12,777 nt of DNA from CAYVUM01 sp964454795 (lineage in GTDB: Bacteria; Pseudomonadota; Alphaproteobacteria; Rhodospirillales; Defluviicoccaceae). A model generated the notes under the pieces. It was given only the letters and a program-made list of their open reading frames with translations, was not told where the DNA came from and ran no database searches. Positions 1-6,411 of the stretch are shown here, in pieces. Where the stretch lies: the NCBI GenBank assembly GCA_964454795.1, contig CAYVUM010000095.1:1-12777 (forward strand). The letters run 5' to 3'. The first letter of the stretch is position 1; each line of letters starts with the position of its first letter. Position numbers and translations under genes: made by a program.

Positions 1-90
1 AACACCAACACCAACACCAACACCAACGCCAACGCCGACGCCAACACCAACGCCGACGCCCACGCCAACACCAACGCCGACGCCCACCCC
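1..90. repeat. Hexanucleotide tandem repeat encoding (Gly-Val)n
   Basis: Fifteen consecutive 6-base units run to the window edge. On the + strand the units are AACACC, AACGCC, GACGCC, CACGCC and a final CACCCC. Positions 1-24 are four identical AACACC units. Positions 43-66 and 67-90 are two copies of a 24-base higher-order unit that differ at one base. Only the first base of each + strand triplet varies, which is the third codon position of the minus-strand Gly-Val frame. Such an array is prone to slippage in whole 6-base steps, which would change repeat number without breaking the frame. Confidence 0.95.
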
Positions 91-255
91 GTGATCGAAG
101 CCGTCTTCGCCGCCGTTGAGCCACCAGCGCACCACGTCCCGCACTGGCTCGGCCGCCGGAGACGGTAGCGCCGGAAGCCGCGGCAGCCGGGCAATACCCG
201 TATCGAAAATCCGGAAATCCTGGTCGTGGGGAATGTCAGATGCACTGCTCATCAT
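1..255 (-). CDS. Small leader-plus-(Gly-Val)n repeat protein, partial; candidate radical SAM peptide substrate
   Basis: No family is recognised. The frame is open from an ATG-ATG pair (255 or 252) to the window edge, giving 85 visible codons without a stop, so the C-terminus is missing. Residues 1-55 form a mixed, cysteine-free segment beginning MMSSASDIPHDQDFRIFDTG, with a Pro/Leu-rich stretch (about 23-35), a Trp-Trp pair and an Asn-Gly-Gly near residues 45-49. Residues 56-85 are 15 perfect Gly-Val dipeptides. In those 30 codons every base difference is in the third position, so the amino acid pattern is uniform while the DNA has drifted. This strongly supports the frame. A Shine-Dalgarno sequence AAAGGA (266-261) lies 5 or 8 bases from the two ATGs. 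The gene follows the radical SAM gene on the same strand after 43 bases and is probably cotranscribed. Inference: a ribosomally made precursor with a repetitive core. Alternative: a low-complexity structural or surface protein unrelated to the enzyme. Confidence 0.72.
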   Translation of the reverse strand, partial: MMSSASDIPHDQDFRIFDTGIARLPRLPALPSPAAEPVRDVVRWWLNGGEDGFDHGVGVGVGVGVGVGVGVGVGVGVGVGVGVGV

Positions 256-260
256 CAATA

Positions 261-266
261 TCCTTT
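261..266 (-). promoter_or_regulatory. Ribosome binding site of the Gly-Val repeat gene
   Basis: AAAGGA reads on the minus strand 5 bases before the ATG at 255 and 8 bases before the ATG at 252. It supports translation of the small ORF as a separate gene rather than as an extension of the upstream one. Confidence 0.6.
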
Positions 267-298
267 ATGGGGGAGCGGGCAAACCGGCCCCGGCGCGG

Positions 299-2212
299 CT
301 ATGCCGACGGAAGGGCGATCACGTTCGCGGCGAGGAGGCTCGCCACCGCGGCAGCAGAAAGCGGGACGGCCCGATCCCCGCCCGCGGCCTCGCTCAGCGT
401 GCGGATCAGTGCATCGGCGCCGGCCATCGGCTGCAGATAGCGGGCGCCCGGCCCTTCCGGCACCAGGAGGAAACGTTGCTCTGGTCCTTGCGGGGGCGGC
501 TCCAGCACTTCGGTGGAGTCGTAGTCCCGGGGGGAGCGGGACAGCTGGACGCGGACATGGGGCAGAAGCCGCACCGTCAGCGGCGTGCCCTCCACCTCGA
601 CCATGACCAACGCCGGCGACGGCGTTCGGCGCAGCCGGAATTCAGCCGTTTCGAAGGCCAGCGTGTCCTCGATGTCGGGCGTGACCGGCGATGACCGGAT
701 GACGTCAAGAAACGCTTCGATTTCCTGGTTTTGCCAGCTTGGCCGCAGCGCCTGGGCGTAGTCGACCCGGTCGGCCGTCTTGGTGAGCAGCGGCCAGAGC
801 GGGTGGCCGGCGTGGACCACCTGCATCATCGTATGGGCAAAGTTGTTGAGCAGCGTGTGACCCGCGTGCGTACCGCGAACCAGAGCGGCGAACCGCTCGG
901 GCGGCCCGATCGTGCTGTGATAGGGAAACAGCCATGGTCGCTCTTCGGCATAGGAGTTCTCAACAGTCATCCAGTGGCCCTGGAAGAGGACCCGGGCTTT
1001 CTCGGTGGAGGTTCGGACGGGATCCGCGGCGTCGCCGGAGGCGAGGCCGGTTCCCTCATAAAGGGTCAGCGGGCTGAGACGCACACCGCAGCGGATCAGA
1101 TTGACCCGGGTTGCGACATTCAGCGCCTCTTCATTGTCCGCCCGCGATTCGGCCGATGCGTCCGGATACAGCAGGAAGGCGCATGCCGGAATGATGCCTC
1201 GGTCGAGGCAGCGCTCCATGGAGCGGCGAAGCGCCGGCCAGCCTCGATAGTAGCTTTTCCGGAAGTCCTTCTTGGCCCGGGCGCTGACTGCATCGACGCC
1301 GACGAAGATGTATTTGCAGCCGGCCCGACCGAATGCTTCGGCCACGTCTTCGGTGAGTTGCGGCAGAGTCGCCCAGCATCGCCAGGTCACCCCTGGATTG
1401 GCGCTGGCGATGGCGTCGGCAACACCGATGCCATCGGTCTGCGAATTGAGGAAATTATCCCCTACGAAAGACAGGTGCCGGGCGCCGAGATCGTAATAGC
1501 GTTGGAGATCCGCGACCAGACGTTCGAGGCAGCGAGACTGTTCGCCCCGTCCCCAGTGATTAGCTGAATAGCAGAAAGAACAATTCAGAACGCACCCCCG
1601 GTTGTGCTCGATGTCGAGCACCCGGCTGGGATTGATCATGAAGTACTCATTGACATTCACAAGATCGAAAGCGGGAAAAGGAACATCCGAAAAAGACGTC
1701 TTCGACAGCGGGGCCCGATCGAGACGGAATATCCCATGCTCCATCCAGGCGAGATTCCGGACTGCGCTGACCGGCCTATTCGTCCTGAGGGCGCGGATCA
1801 GCCCAAGAAGGGCCGCCTCTCCCGCACCAGTGACAACAAAATCGACCCAAGCATAAAAGGTGAGGACCTCTTTAGCAATTGCAGAAAAGTGCGGGCCGCC
1901 CATCACAGTCTTGACCTCTGGATCCCGTTCTTTCAAAAGTCTGGCGAGTTCCAGAGCCACATGGGATTCGATGGCCATAGAGGTAAAGCCCACCAGGTCG
2001 GGGGCCGTTGCAGCAATCCGATCGCTCGCACGCTCATAAAACGCCGGACCGGCAAGCGACCGGTCCAGGAAGCAGGCCAAGTTGAGATCAACGATCGCGA
2101 CCTCCACATCCTCTTCGCGTAGGATCGCTGCAAGGGTGAGCAGCCCGAGAGGCGGCGCCAGCTCGCTGGCGTCCATCCCGTCCCGGGGCGATTGAACAAG
2201 TGTAACTCTCAT
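299..2212 (-). CDS. B12-binding-domain radical SAM protein, candidate peptide-modifying enzyme
   Basis: The 637-residue protein has the layout of cobalamin-binding radical SAM enzymes. Residues 1 to about 145 form a Rossmann-like B12-binding domain (start MRVTLVQSPRDG, then GFTSMAIES at 75-83, MGGPHFS at 104-110 and TGAGEAALLGL at 128-138). The radical SAM core runs about 195-400 with the cluster motif CVLNCSFC, Cys207, Cys211 and Cys214. About 220 further residues follow, ending in a segment (about 565-637) that looks like a small PqqD/winged-helix-like fold. The usual DxHxxG cobalamin lower-ligand motif is not seen, as in many members of this class. Known members methylate unactivated carbons or rearrange substrates, and several act on ribosomal peptides. 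Start 2212 is preferred over the upstream in-frame ATG at 2332 because GAGAGGGGG lies 4 bases before it and the B12 domain begins there. The gene precedes the Gly-Val repeat ORF by 43 bases, which makes that peptide the obvious candidate substrate (inference). The reaction cannot be deduced from the sequence. Confidence 0.88.
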   Translation of the reverse strand: MRVTLVQSPRDGMDASELAPPLGLLTLAAILREEDVEVAIVDLNLACFLDRSLAGPAFYERASDRIAATAPDLVGFTSMAIESHVALELARLLKERDPEVKTVMGGPHFSAIAKEVLTFYAWVDFVVTGAGEAALLGLIRALRTNRPVSAVRNLAWMEHGIFRLDRAPLSKTSFSDVPFPAFDLVNVNEYFMINPSRVLDIEHNRGCVLNCSFCYSANHWGRGEQSRCLERLVADLQRYYDLGARHLSFVGDNFLNSQTDGIGVADAIASANPGVTWRCWATLPQLTEDVAEAFGRAGCKYIFVGVDAVSARAKKDFRKSYYRGWPALRRSMERCLDRGIIPACAFLLYPDASAESRADNEEALNVATRVNLIRCGVRLSPLTLYEGTGLASGDAADPVRTSTEKARVLFQGHWMTVENSYAEERPWLFPYHSTIGPPERFAALVRGTHAGHTLLNNFAHTMMQVVHAGHPLWPLLTKTADRVDYAQALRPSWQNQEIEAFLDVIRSSPVTPDIEDTLAFETAEFRLRRTPSPALVMVEVEGTPLTVRLLPHVRVQLSRSPRDYDSTEVLEPPPQGPEQRFLLVPEGPGARYLQPMAGADALIRTLSEAAGGDRAVPLSAAAVASLLAANVIALPSA

Positions 2213-2216
2213 GAGA

Positions 2217-2225
2217 CCCCCTCTC
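2217..2225 (-). promoter_or_regulatory. Ribosome binding site of the radical SAM gene
   Basis: GAGAGGGGG on the minus strand ends 4 bases before the ATG at 2212. It decides the start against the longer in-frame possibility at 2332, whose extra 40 residues are Arg/Ser-rich and unlike the family N-terminus. Confidence 0.6.
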
Positions 2226-2365
2226 TGGCTTTCACGAGCCGAACACTTCCGTCGTCTCTGGCCTCGCGCACTGGTTGAAAACTCCTCGAAAGCCGCAAAC
2301 AGCCAGCGCATCGAAACTCGCCAACACTTCAATGCTCTCTGATTTTGGATAATTTTTCAACAATC

Positions 2366-2395
2366 ATTATGAGCCCGGCAGCGATCATTTGTCAG
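2366..2395 (-). promoter_or_regulatory. Possible sigma70-type promoter for the radical SAM/Gly-Val operon
   Basis: On the minus strand, CTGACA (2395-2390) and CATAAT (2371-2366) are separated by 18 bases. Each matches five of six consensus positions of TTGACA and TATAAT. Transcription would start near 2359 and leave a leader of roughly 147 bases before the ATG at 2212. It lies in the AT-rich stretch, where chance matches are more likely, so this is only a candidate. Confidence 0.4.
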
Positions 2396-2550
2396 ACTGC
2401 CAAGCCGGCGGGCGCCGCTATGATATCTTAGAACAACCGGTGTCTAGGAATACGAACAACCACCGAACGAGCGCACAACTAAAAACTTGCTTGAAAGCGG
2501 CTACTCTAGCGGTGATCTCAAATCAATAGGAAAACGCCAAAAAAGATTTC

Positions 2551-2560
2551 ATACCGGTAT
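2551..2560. repeat. 10-base palindrome ATACCGGTAT
   Basis: This perfect inverted repeat lies between the divergent genes, about 155 bases upstream of the candidate minus-strand promoter. It could be a regulator half-site pair, but one short palindrome in about 640 bases is weak evidence. Confidence 0.25.
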
Positions 2561-2673
2561 ATTGGGCACATAAATTAGAAAACATCATTAATCCCCGATA
2601 GCGCCAATCATTTTTTCCTCATATCCACCCGATATCCACTGCATGACGGCGAAAAAGGGCTTGTTTTTTAATC

Positions 2674-2691
2674 CACCCGCGGCCGCGGGTG
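2674..2691. repeat. 18-base perfect GC-rich palindrome
   Basis: CACCCGCGGCCGCGGGTG is a perfect inverted repeat, able to form a 7-base-pair stem with a GGCC loop. It sits at the border where AT-rich sequence changes to GC-rich, about 160 bases before the permease start. A T-run (2661-2669) precedes it on the + strand, and there is no T-run after it in either direction, so it does not look like an intrinsic terminator. An operator role is possible but unsupported. Confidence 0.4.
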
Positions 2692-2851
2692 TCCACGACG
2701 GCCGGGGTCTTGCCGTCGCCGCCGGCCGTCCCTCCATGCGCATTCGGACCGGTCCGTGCTCCGCTGTTGCACACGACAAGCGCCGGAACTTCCGCCAGTA
2801 TCGGCGCCGCCGGGAGCCAACGGTCCCGGTCTTGACCAACGGGACAATTCC

Positions 2852-4657
2852 ATGGGTGGAGACAACCTGCAGATCGCGATCGTCCTTGCCGTTCTGGCCG
2901 CGGTCTTCGTCGGCTTCGTATGGGAACGGTTTCCTGCAGACATCGTCGCCATGGTCGCGGTTTCCGTGCTGCTGGCCAGCGGCATTCTCGCCACCGCTGA
3001 GGTGCTGGCGGTATTCAGCAACAGCGCGCCGATCACCATTGCCGCGATGTTCGTGCTCAGTGCCGCCCTGGAACGAACCGGCATGATCGACACGATGGGC
3101 CGGCTGGCGACCAGCGCCGGCGGCAAATCGCCGCTCCTCGCCATTGCCGTGTTCATCACCACGGTGATGGTCCTCTCGGCGTTCATCAACAGCACGCCGG
3201 TGGTCGTGGTGCTGACACCGGTGACCATCGCCTTTGCCCGCAGCGTCTCCCTGGCGCCGTCGCGGCTGCTGATCCCGCTGTCCTACGCGAGCATTTTCGG
3301 CGGCACCTGCACCCTGATCGGCACCTCCACCAATATCCTGGTGGACGGCCTTTCCACCGCGAGCGGCCTCGCGCCCTTCGGGATGTTCGAGATCAGCGGC
3401 GCCGGCCTGCTGATCGGCCTGATCGGCAGCCTCTACATGCTCATCGCCAGCCGGTGGCTGCTGCCCGACCGCGAAACCGTCTCAACGCTGGTTGCCAACC
3501 GCCCGAAACGGAAATTCCTCGCGGAGGTTCTCGTCCCTCACGATTCGCCGTTGATCGGAAAAAAGGTCGCTGATCTGGCCGTGCGGCGTCCGGACGTCGG
3601 CGAGATCATTGACGTCATCCGCAACGACGCCTCCCAGCGCCCGCGACTCCGGGAGATCGATCTGCAGCCGGGGGATCGGCTGATCCTGCGAGCGACCGCC
3701 GGTGACGTCGTCGGCCTGCGGGAGACGAGCGCGCTGGTTTTCGGCACCGCAGCACCGCGGGCCGTGGAGCCGATCGGCAGCCGCGTCACGGAGATCATGG
3801 AAGGCATTGTTGGTCCCCGCTCGCGACTGATTGGCAACCGCATTTCCGATCTGAACCTGCGCCGGCGCTACGCCGTCTACATCGTCGCCGTCCATCGCCA
3901 CGGCATGACCCGCCGGGCCAACTTCGACTCCCTCACACTCGCGTATGGCGATGTCCTGCTGCTCGAAGGCCCTGCCGACGGCATGGAGCGGCTGTTCCGC
4001 CAGCAAGACCTGGTGAACCTCTCAGAACTGGCTGAGAAGCCCTATCGCCGTCGCAAGGCGCCGATTGCCATTGCCGCCGTCGTCGTGGTGATGCTGCTCG
4101 CCGCGTTCGAGGTGCTGCCGATCGCTGCCCTCGCCCTGATCGCCGCCGCCGTGGTCGTCGTATCCGGCTGCGTTGATGCCGATGAGGCCTATGCGGCGAT
4201 CCGCTGGCCCATCCTGGTGCTGATCTTCGGCATGCTGGCCGTCGGCGCGGCCATGGAGAACACGGGCGCGGCCAATCTGATTGTCGGCCACCTGATCGCC
4301 CTCATCGCCACCTTCGGCCCCCTCGCCGTGCTCTCGGCGCTCTACGTCATCACGTCGTTCCTGACCGAAATGATCAGCAACAACGCAACGGCGATTCTGA
4401 TCACGCCGATCGCCATCGGCCTTGCCGACGAAATGGGCGTCGACCCCCGGCCGTTCGTCGTTGCGGTGATGTTCGCGGCCAGCGCAAGCTTCGCAACCCC
4501 GATCGGCTATCAGACCAACACCTTCGTCTATGGTGCCGGTGGCTACCGGTTCACTGACTTTTTGAAAGTGGGCCTGCCGCTGAACCTGCTGCTCTGGATC
4601 GCTGCCACGTTCATCATACCCCTGTTCTGGCCAATCACGGGCGTCTACGGCGAGTAA
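2852..4657 (+). CDS. SLC13/DASS family permease with two RCK_C (TrkA-C) domains
   Basis: This inner-membrane anion/sodium symporter-type permease has 601 residues, the usual length for the RCK_C-containing subgroup. Two hydrophobic halves (about 5-205 and 402-598) flank a soluble region (about 215-390) holding two RCK_C-like domains. The halves carry paired reentrant-loop and substrate/Na+ motifs: FINSTPVVVV (111-120) and IGTSTN (156-161) in the first, SNNATA (509-514) and TPIGYQTN (549-556) in the second. RCK_C domains usually bind a small ligand that gates transport. The substrate (sulfate, a dicarboxylate or another anion) cannot be told from sequence. The start is placed at ATG 2852, just before the first hydrophobic segment, with GGGA (2841-2844) seven bases upstream. 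An in-frame ATG at 2756 would add 32 Pro-rich residues and is less likely. It is divergent from the radical SAM gene and convergent with the DUF1244 gene, so it is probably transcribed alone. Confidence 0.9.
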   Translation: MGGDNLQIAIVLAVLAAVFVGFVWERFPADIVAMVAVSVLLASGILATAEVLAVFSNSAPITIAAMFVLSAALERTGMIDTMGRLATSAGGKSPLLAIAVFITTVMVLSAFINSTPVVVVLTPVTIAFARSVSLAPSRLLIPLSYASIFGGTCTLIGTSTNILVDGLSTASGLAPFGMFEISGAGLLIGLIGSLYMLIASRWLLPDRETVSTLVANRPKRKFLAEVLVPHDSPLIGKKVADLAVRRPDVGEIIDVIRNDASQRPRLREIDLQPGDRLILRATAGDVVGLRETSALVFGTAAPRAVEPIGSRVTEIMEGIVGPRSRLIGNRISDLNLRRRYAVYIVAVHRHGMTRRANFDSLTLAYGDVLLLEGPADGMERLFRQQDLVNLSELAEKPYRRRKAPIAIAAVVVVMLLAAFEVLPIAALALIAAAVVVVSGCVDADEAYAAIRWPILVLIFGMLAVGAAMENTGAANLIVGHLIALIATFGPLAVLSALYVITSFLTEMISNNATAILITPIAIGLADEMGVDPRPFVVAVMFAASASFATPIGYQTNTFVYGAGGYRFTDFLKVGLPLNLLLWIAATFIIPLFWPITGVYGE

Positions 4658-4708
4658 CGGCCTTTTGTCAGGAAGGCAGACGCAGCCCCGCCTGCCCCTT
4701 ACTCCGGG

Positions 4709-5017
4709 TCAGTGGGGAAAGGCGTGGCGGTCCCTGGTTTCCTCGAACAGCCGCAACTGCTCTTCCGTCGCCTTGCCCTGGTGCTTCGCTTTGAACTCTT
4801 CGTAGGGCATGCCATAGACGTGCTCGCGGGCTTCCTCGTAGGTCAGGCCCACGCCACGCTCCTCGGCAGCCTGCAGCAGCCACTTCGACAGGCAGTTACG
4901 GCAGAAGCCGGCCAGGTTCATCAGGTCGATGTTCTGAACGTCGGTCCGCTTCTGCAGGTGCGCGACCAGGCCGCGAAACGCCGCCGCTTCCAGTTCGGTC
5001 CGCATCGTCTCGTCCAT
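4709..5017 (-). CDS. DUF1244 family protein
   Basis: The product is a small soluble protein of 102 residues that matches the DUF1244 family (typified by Sinorhizobium SMc04008), whose biochemical role is unknown. The family core is visible as LAGFCRNCLSKW (residues 35-46, Cys39 and Cys42), followed by a YEEAREHVYGMPYEEFKAKH block (60-79), and the length is normal. Two adjacent ATGs occur at 5020 and 5017. GGAGG (5027-5023) is only 2 bases from the first and 5 from the second, so 5017 is preferred. It starts 41 bases after the purD stop on the same strand and is likely cotranscribed with purD. The functional link to purine synthesis is not established. The CxxC pair might bind a metal, but this is inference. 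Confidence 0.85.
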   Translation of the reverse strand: MDETMRTELEAAAFRGLVAHLQKRTDVQNIDLMNLAGFCRNCLSKWLLQAAEERGVGLTYEEAREHVYGMPYEEFKAKHQGKATEEQLRLFEETRDRHAFPH

Positions 5018-5022
5018 CATTG

Positions 5023-5027
5023 CCTCC
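5023..5027 (-). promoter_or_regulatory. Ribosome binding site of the DUF1244 gene
   Basis: A perfect GGAGG lies 5 bases before the ATG at 5017 and only 2 bases before the ATG at 5020. It therefore selects 5017 as the start. Confidence 0.6.
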
Positions 5028-5058
5028 GTTATCGGCGTTGCCCGGCTCGCTCCGGCCG

Positions 5059-6333
5059 TCACTGCCGCTGCAGCGCCCGCCAGCCGATGTCGTGGCGGCA
5101 GAATCCCTGCGGCCAGTCGATCGCCGCCACGGCTTCGTAGGCGCGGCGCTGGGCGGCAGCCACGTCGGCCCCACAGGCAGTCACGCCAAGCACCCGACCG
5201 CCGTTGGCGACCGTTCGCCCCTGCTCGATTTTGGTTCCGGCATGGAAAACGACAACGCCCGGCAGCGCCGCAGCGGCGGCGAGACCGCGGATCTCCGAAC
5301 CCTTCTGGTAATAGCCGGGGTACCCACGGCTCGCCATAACCACGGTCAGGGCGGCGGCGGCGTGCCATTCCAGGGTGATCTCATCGAGCCGGCCATCATG
5401 GCAGGCGACCAGCGCGGCAAGCAGGTCAGACTTGAGCCGCATCAGCAGCGGCTGGCATTCCGGATCACCGAACCGGCAGTTGTATTCGAGCAGCCAGACC
5501 CGGTCGCCGTCGATCATCAGTCCGGCGTAGAGCAGGCCGGAATACGGCCGGCCCTCGGCCGCCAGGGCGGCCACGGTCGGGCGGATGATCCGGTCCATCA
5601 CCTGACTGGTGAGCGCCGGAGTCAGCGCCGGGGCCGGCGAATAGGCGCCCATTCCGCCGGTATTGGGACCTTCGTCATGGTCGAAGGCGGGTTTGTGGTC
5701 CTGAGCAGAGGCCAGGGGAAGGACCTGGGTGCCGTGAACCAGACAGAAGAAGCTCGCCTCCTCACCGGGCAGGAACGCCTCGATCACCACCTGGGAACCG
5801 GCATCGCCGAACGCCCCCTCGGTGAGGATGTGGTCGATGGCGGCGAACGCCTCGATTTCGGTGCGGCAGACAGTCACCCCTTTGCCGGCGGCGAGCCCGT
5901 CAGCCTTGACGACGATCGGCGCGCCGTGAATGCGAATGTATTCCTTGGCCTGATCGGGCTCGTCGAACCGGGCGAACGGCGCCGTCGCAATGCCATGGCG
6001 CTCGCACAGCTCCTTCATGAAGATCTTGGAGCCCTCGATCGCTGCGGCCGCCTTCTTGGGGCCGAACGCGGCAATGCCGGCGGCCTCCAGCCGGTCCACA
6101 AGCCCGGCAACCAGCGGCGCCTCGGGTCCGACGACCACAAAGTCGATCTCCCGCTGGCGGGCGAGGCGGACGAGCCCGTCCAAGTCCTCCGCGGCGACGT
6201 CAACGCATTCGGCGATCTCTGCGACGCCGGCGTTGCCGGGCGCGCAGATCAGCGACTCACAGAGCGGCGACCGGCTGATCGACCAGCACAAGGCGTGCTC
6301 CCTGCCGCCCGATCCCACCACCAGAACCTTCAT
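5059..6333 (-). CDS. purD: Phosphoribosylamine--glycine ligase (GAR synthetase)
   Basis: PurD joins phosphoribosylamine to glycine with ATP, the second step of de novo purine synthesis, in the cytosol. The 424-residue length is typical. The N-terminal nucleotide-fold motif VGSGGREHAL (6-15) and the GPEAPL motif (69-74) are present. The ATP-grasp domain spans about 101-290 with VVKADGLAAGKG (141-152), GPNTGGMGAYSP (222-233) and the family signature RFGDPECQP (287-295), whose acidic residues bind Mg-ATP. A C-terminal domain follows (about 330-424, with GYPGYY at 337-342). The start ATG at 6333 has AAGGA (6344-6340) six bases upstream. It is divergent from xseA over 78 bases and followed by the DUF1244 gene. 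Nothing appears broken. Confidence 0.97.
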   Translation of the reverse strand: MKVLVVGSGGREHALCWSISRSPLCESLICAPGNAGVAEIAECVDVAAEDLDGLVRLARQREIDFVVVGPEAPLVAGLVDRLEAAGIAAFGPKKAAAAIEGSKIFMKELCERHGIATAPFARFDEPDQAKEYIRIHGAPIVVKADGLAAGKGVTVCRTEIEAFAAIDHILTEGAFGDAGSQVVIEAFLPGEEASFFCLVHGTQVLPLASAQDHKPAFDHDEGPNTGGMGAYSPAPALTPALTSQVMDRIIRPTVAALAAEGRPYSGLLYAGLMIDGDRVWLLEYNCRFGDPECQPLLMRLKSDLLAALVACHDGRLDEITLEWHAAAALTVVMASRGYPGYYQKGSEIRGLAAAAALPGVVVFHAGTKIEQGRTVANGGRVLGVTACGADVAAAQRRAYEAVAAIDWPQGFCRHDIGWRALQRQ

Positions 6334-6411
6334 GGACGTTCCTTGTTATTCGCATGCTCCTTGCGGTCGCCATGCCTTGCCCGGCGGCCGGTGCGCGGTC
6401 ACACTGCCGCT
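6334..6411. promoter_or_regulatory. Divergent purD/xseA intergenic region
   Basis: These 78 bases separate the divergent starts and must hold the purD ribosome binding site (6340-6344) and probably both promoters. I could not find clear -35/-10 pairs. An in-frame GTG at 6391 is an alternative xseA start. Confidence 0.35.

Larger units (their letters stand above)
2213..2851. other. Long AT-rich divergent intergenic region
   Basis: No convincing gene is seen in these 639 bases between the divergent radical SAM and permease genes. Parts are far poorer in G+C than the rest of the window: 24 of 60 bases at 2341-2400 and 19 of 60 at 2521-2580, against for example 47 of 60 at 7021-7080. It contains a possible minus-strand promoter (2366-2395), a 10-base palindrome (2551-2560) and an 18-base GC-rich palindrome (2674-2691). 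A minus-strand frame of 83 codons at 2588-2839 is Arg-rich, crosses the composition change and has no recognisable features, so it is not called. Confidence 0.7.

Noticed and set aside
1..171. + strand reading of the repeat as an Asn/Thr/Ala/Asp polymer
   Set aside because: In that frame all variation falls at first codon positions and changes residues, there is no start in view, and it stops soon after the repeat. The minus-strand Gly-Val frame explains the variation as synonymous.
731..1567. 278-codon + strand open frame opposite the radical SAM gene
   Set aside because: It is antisense to a clearly recognisable enzyme, has no domain features and is explained by GC-rich third-position bias.
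2213..2365. Cobalamin riboswitch ahead of the B12-type radical SAM gene
   Set aside because: Neither the B12-box-like GCCACTG element nor the flanking conserved pieces could be found.
2588..2839. 83-codon minus-strand frame in the intergenic region
   Set aside because: It is Arg-rich with no recognisable domain, spans the AT/GC composition break and has no clear ribosome binding site.
4660..4677. Hairpin GCCTT-(8)-AAGGC as a terminator between the permease and DUF1244 genes
   Set aside because: The stem has only five base pairs with an eight-base loop and no T-run on either side.
5020..6411. Upstream extension of the xseA frame across purD
   Set aside because: It is antisense to purD, whose motifs are intact along the whole length. 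XseA family similarity begins only after 6412.
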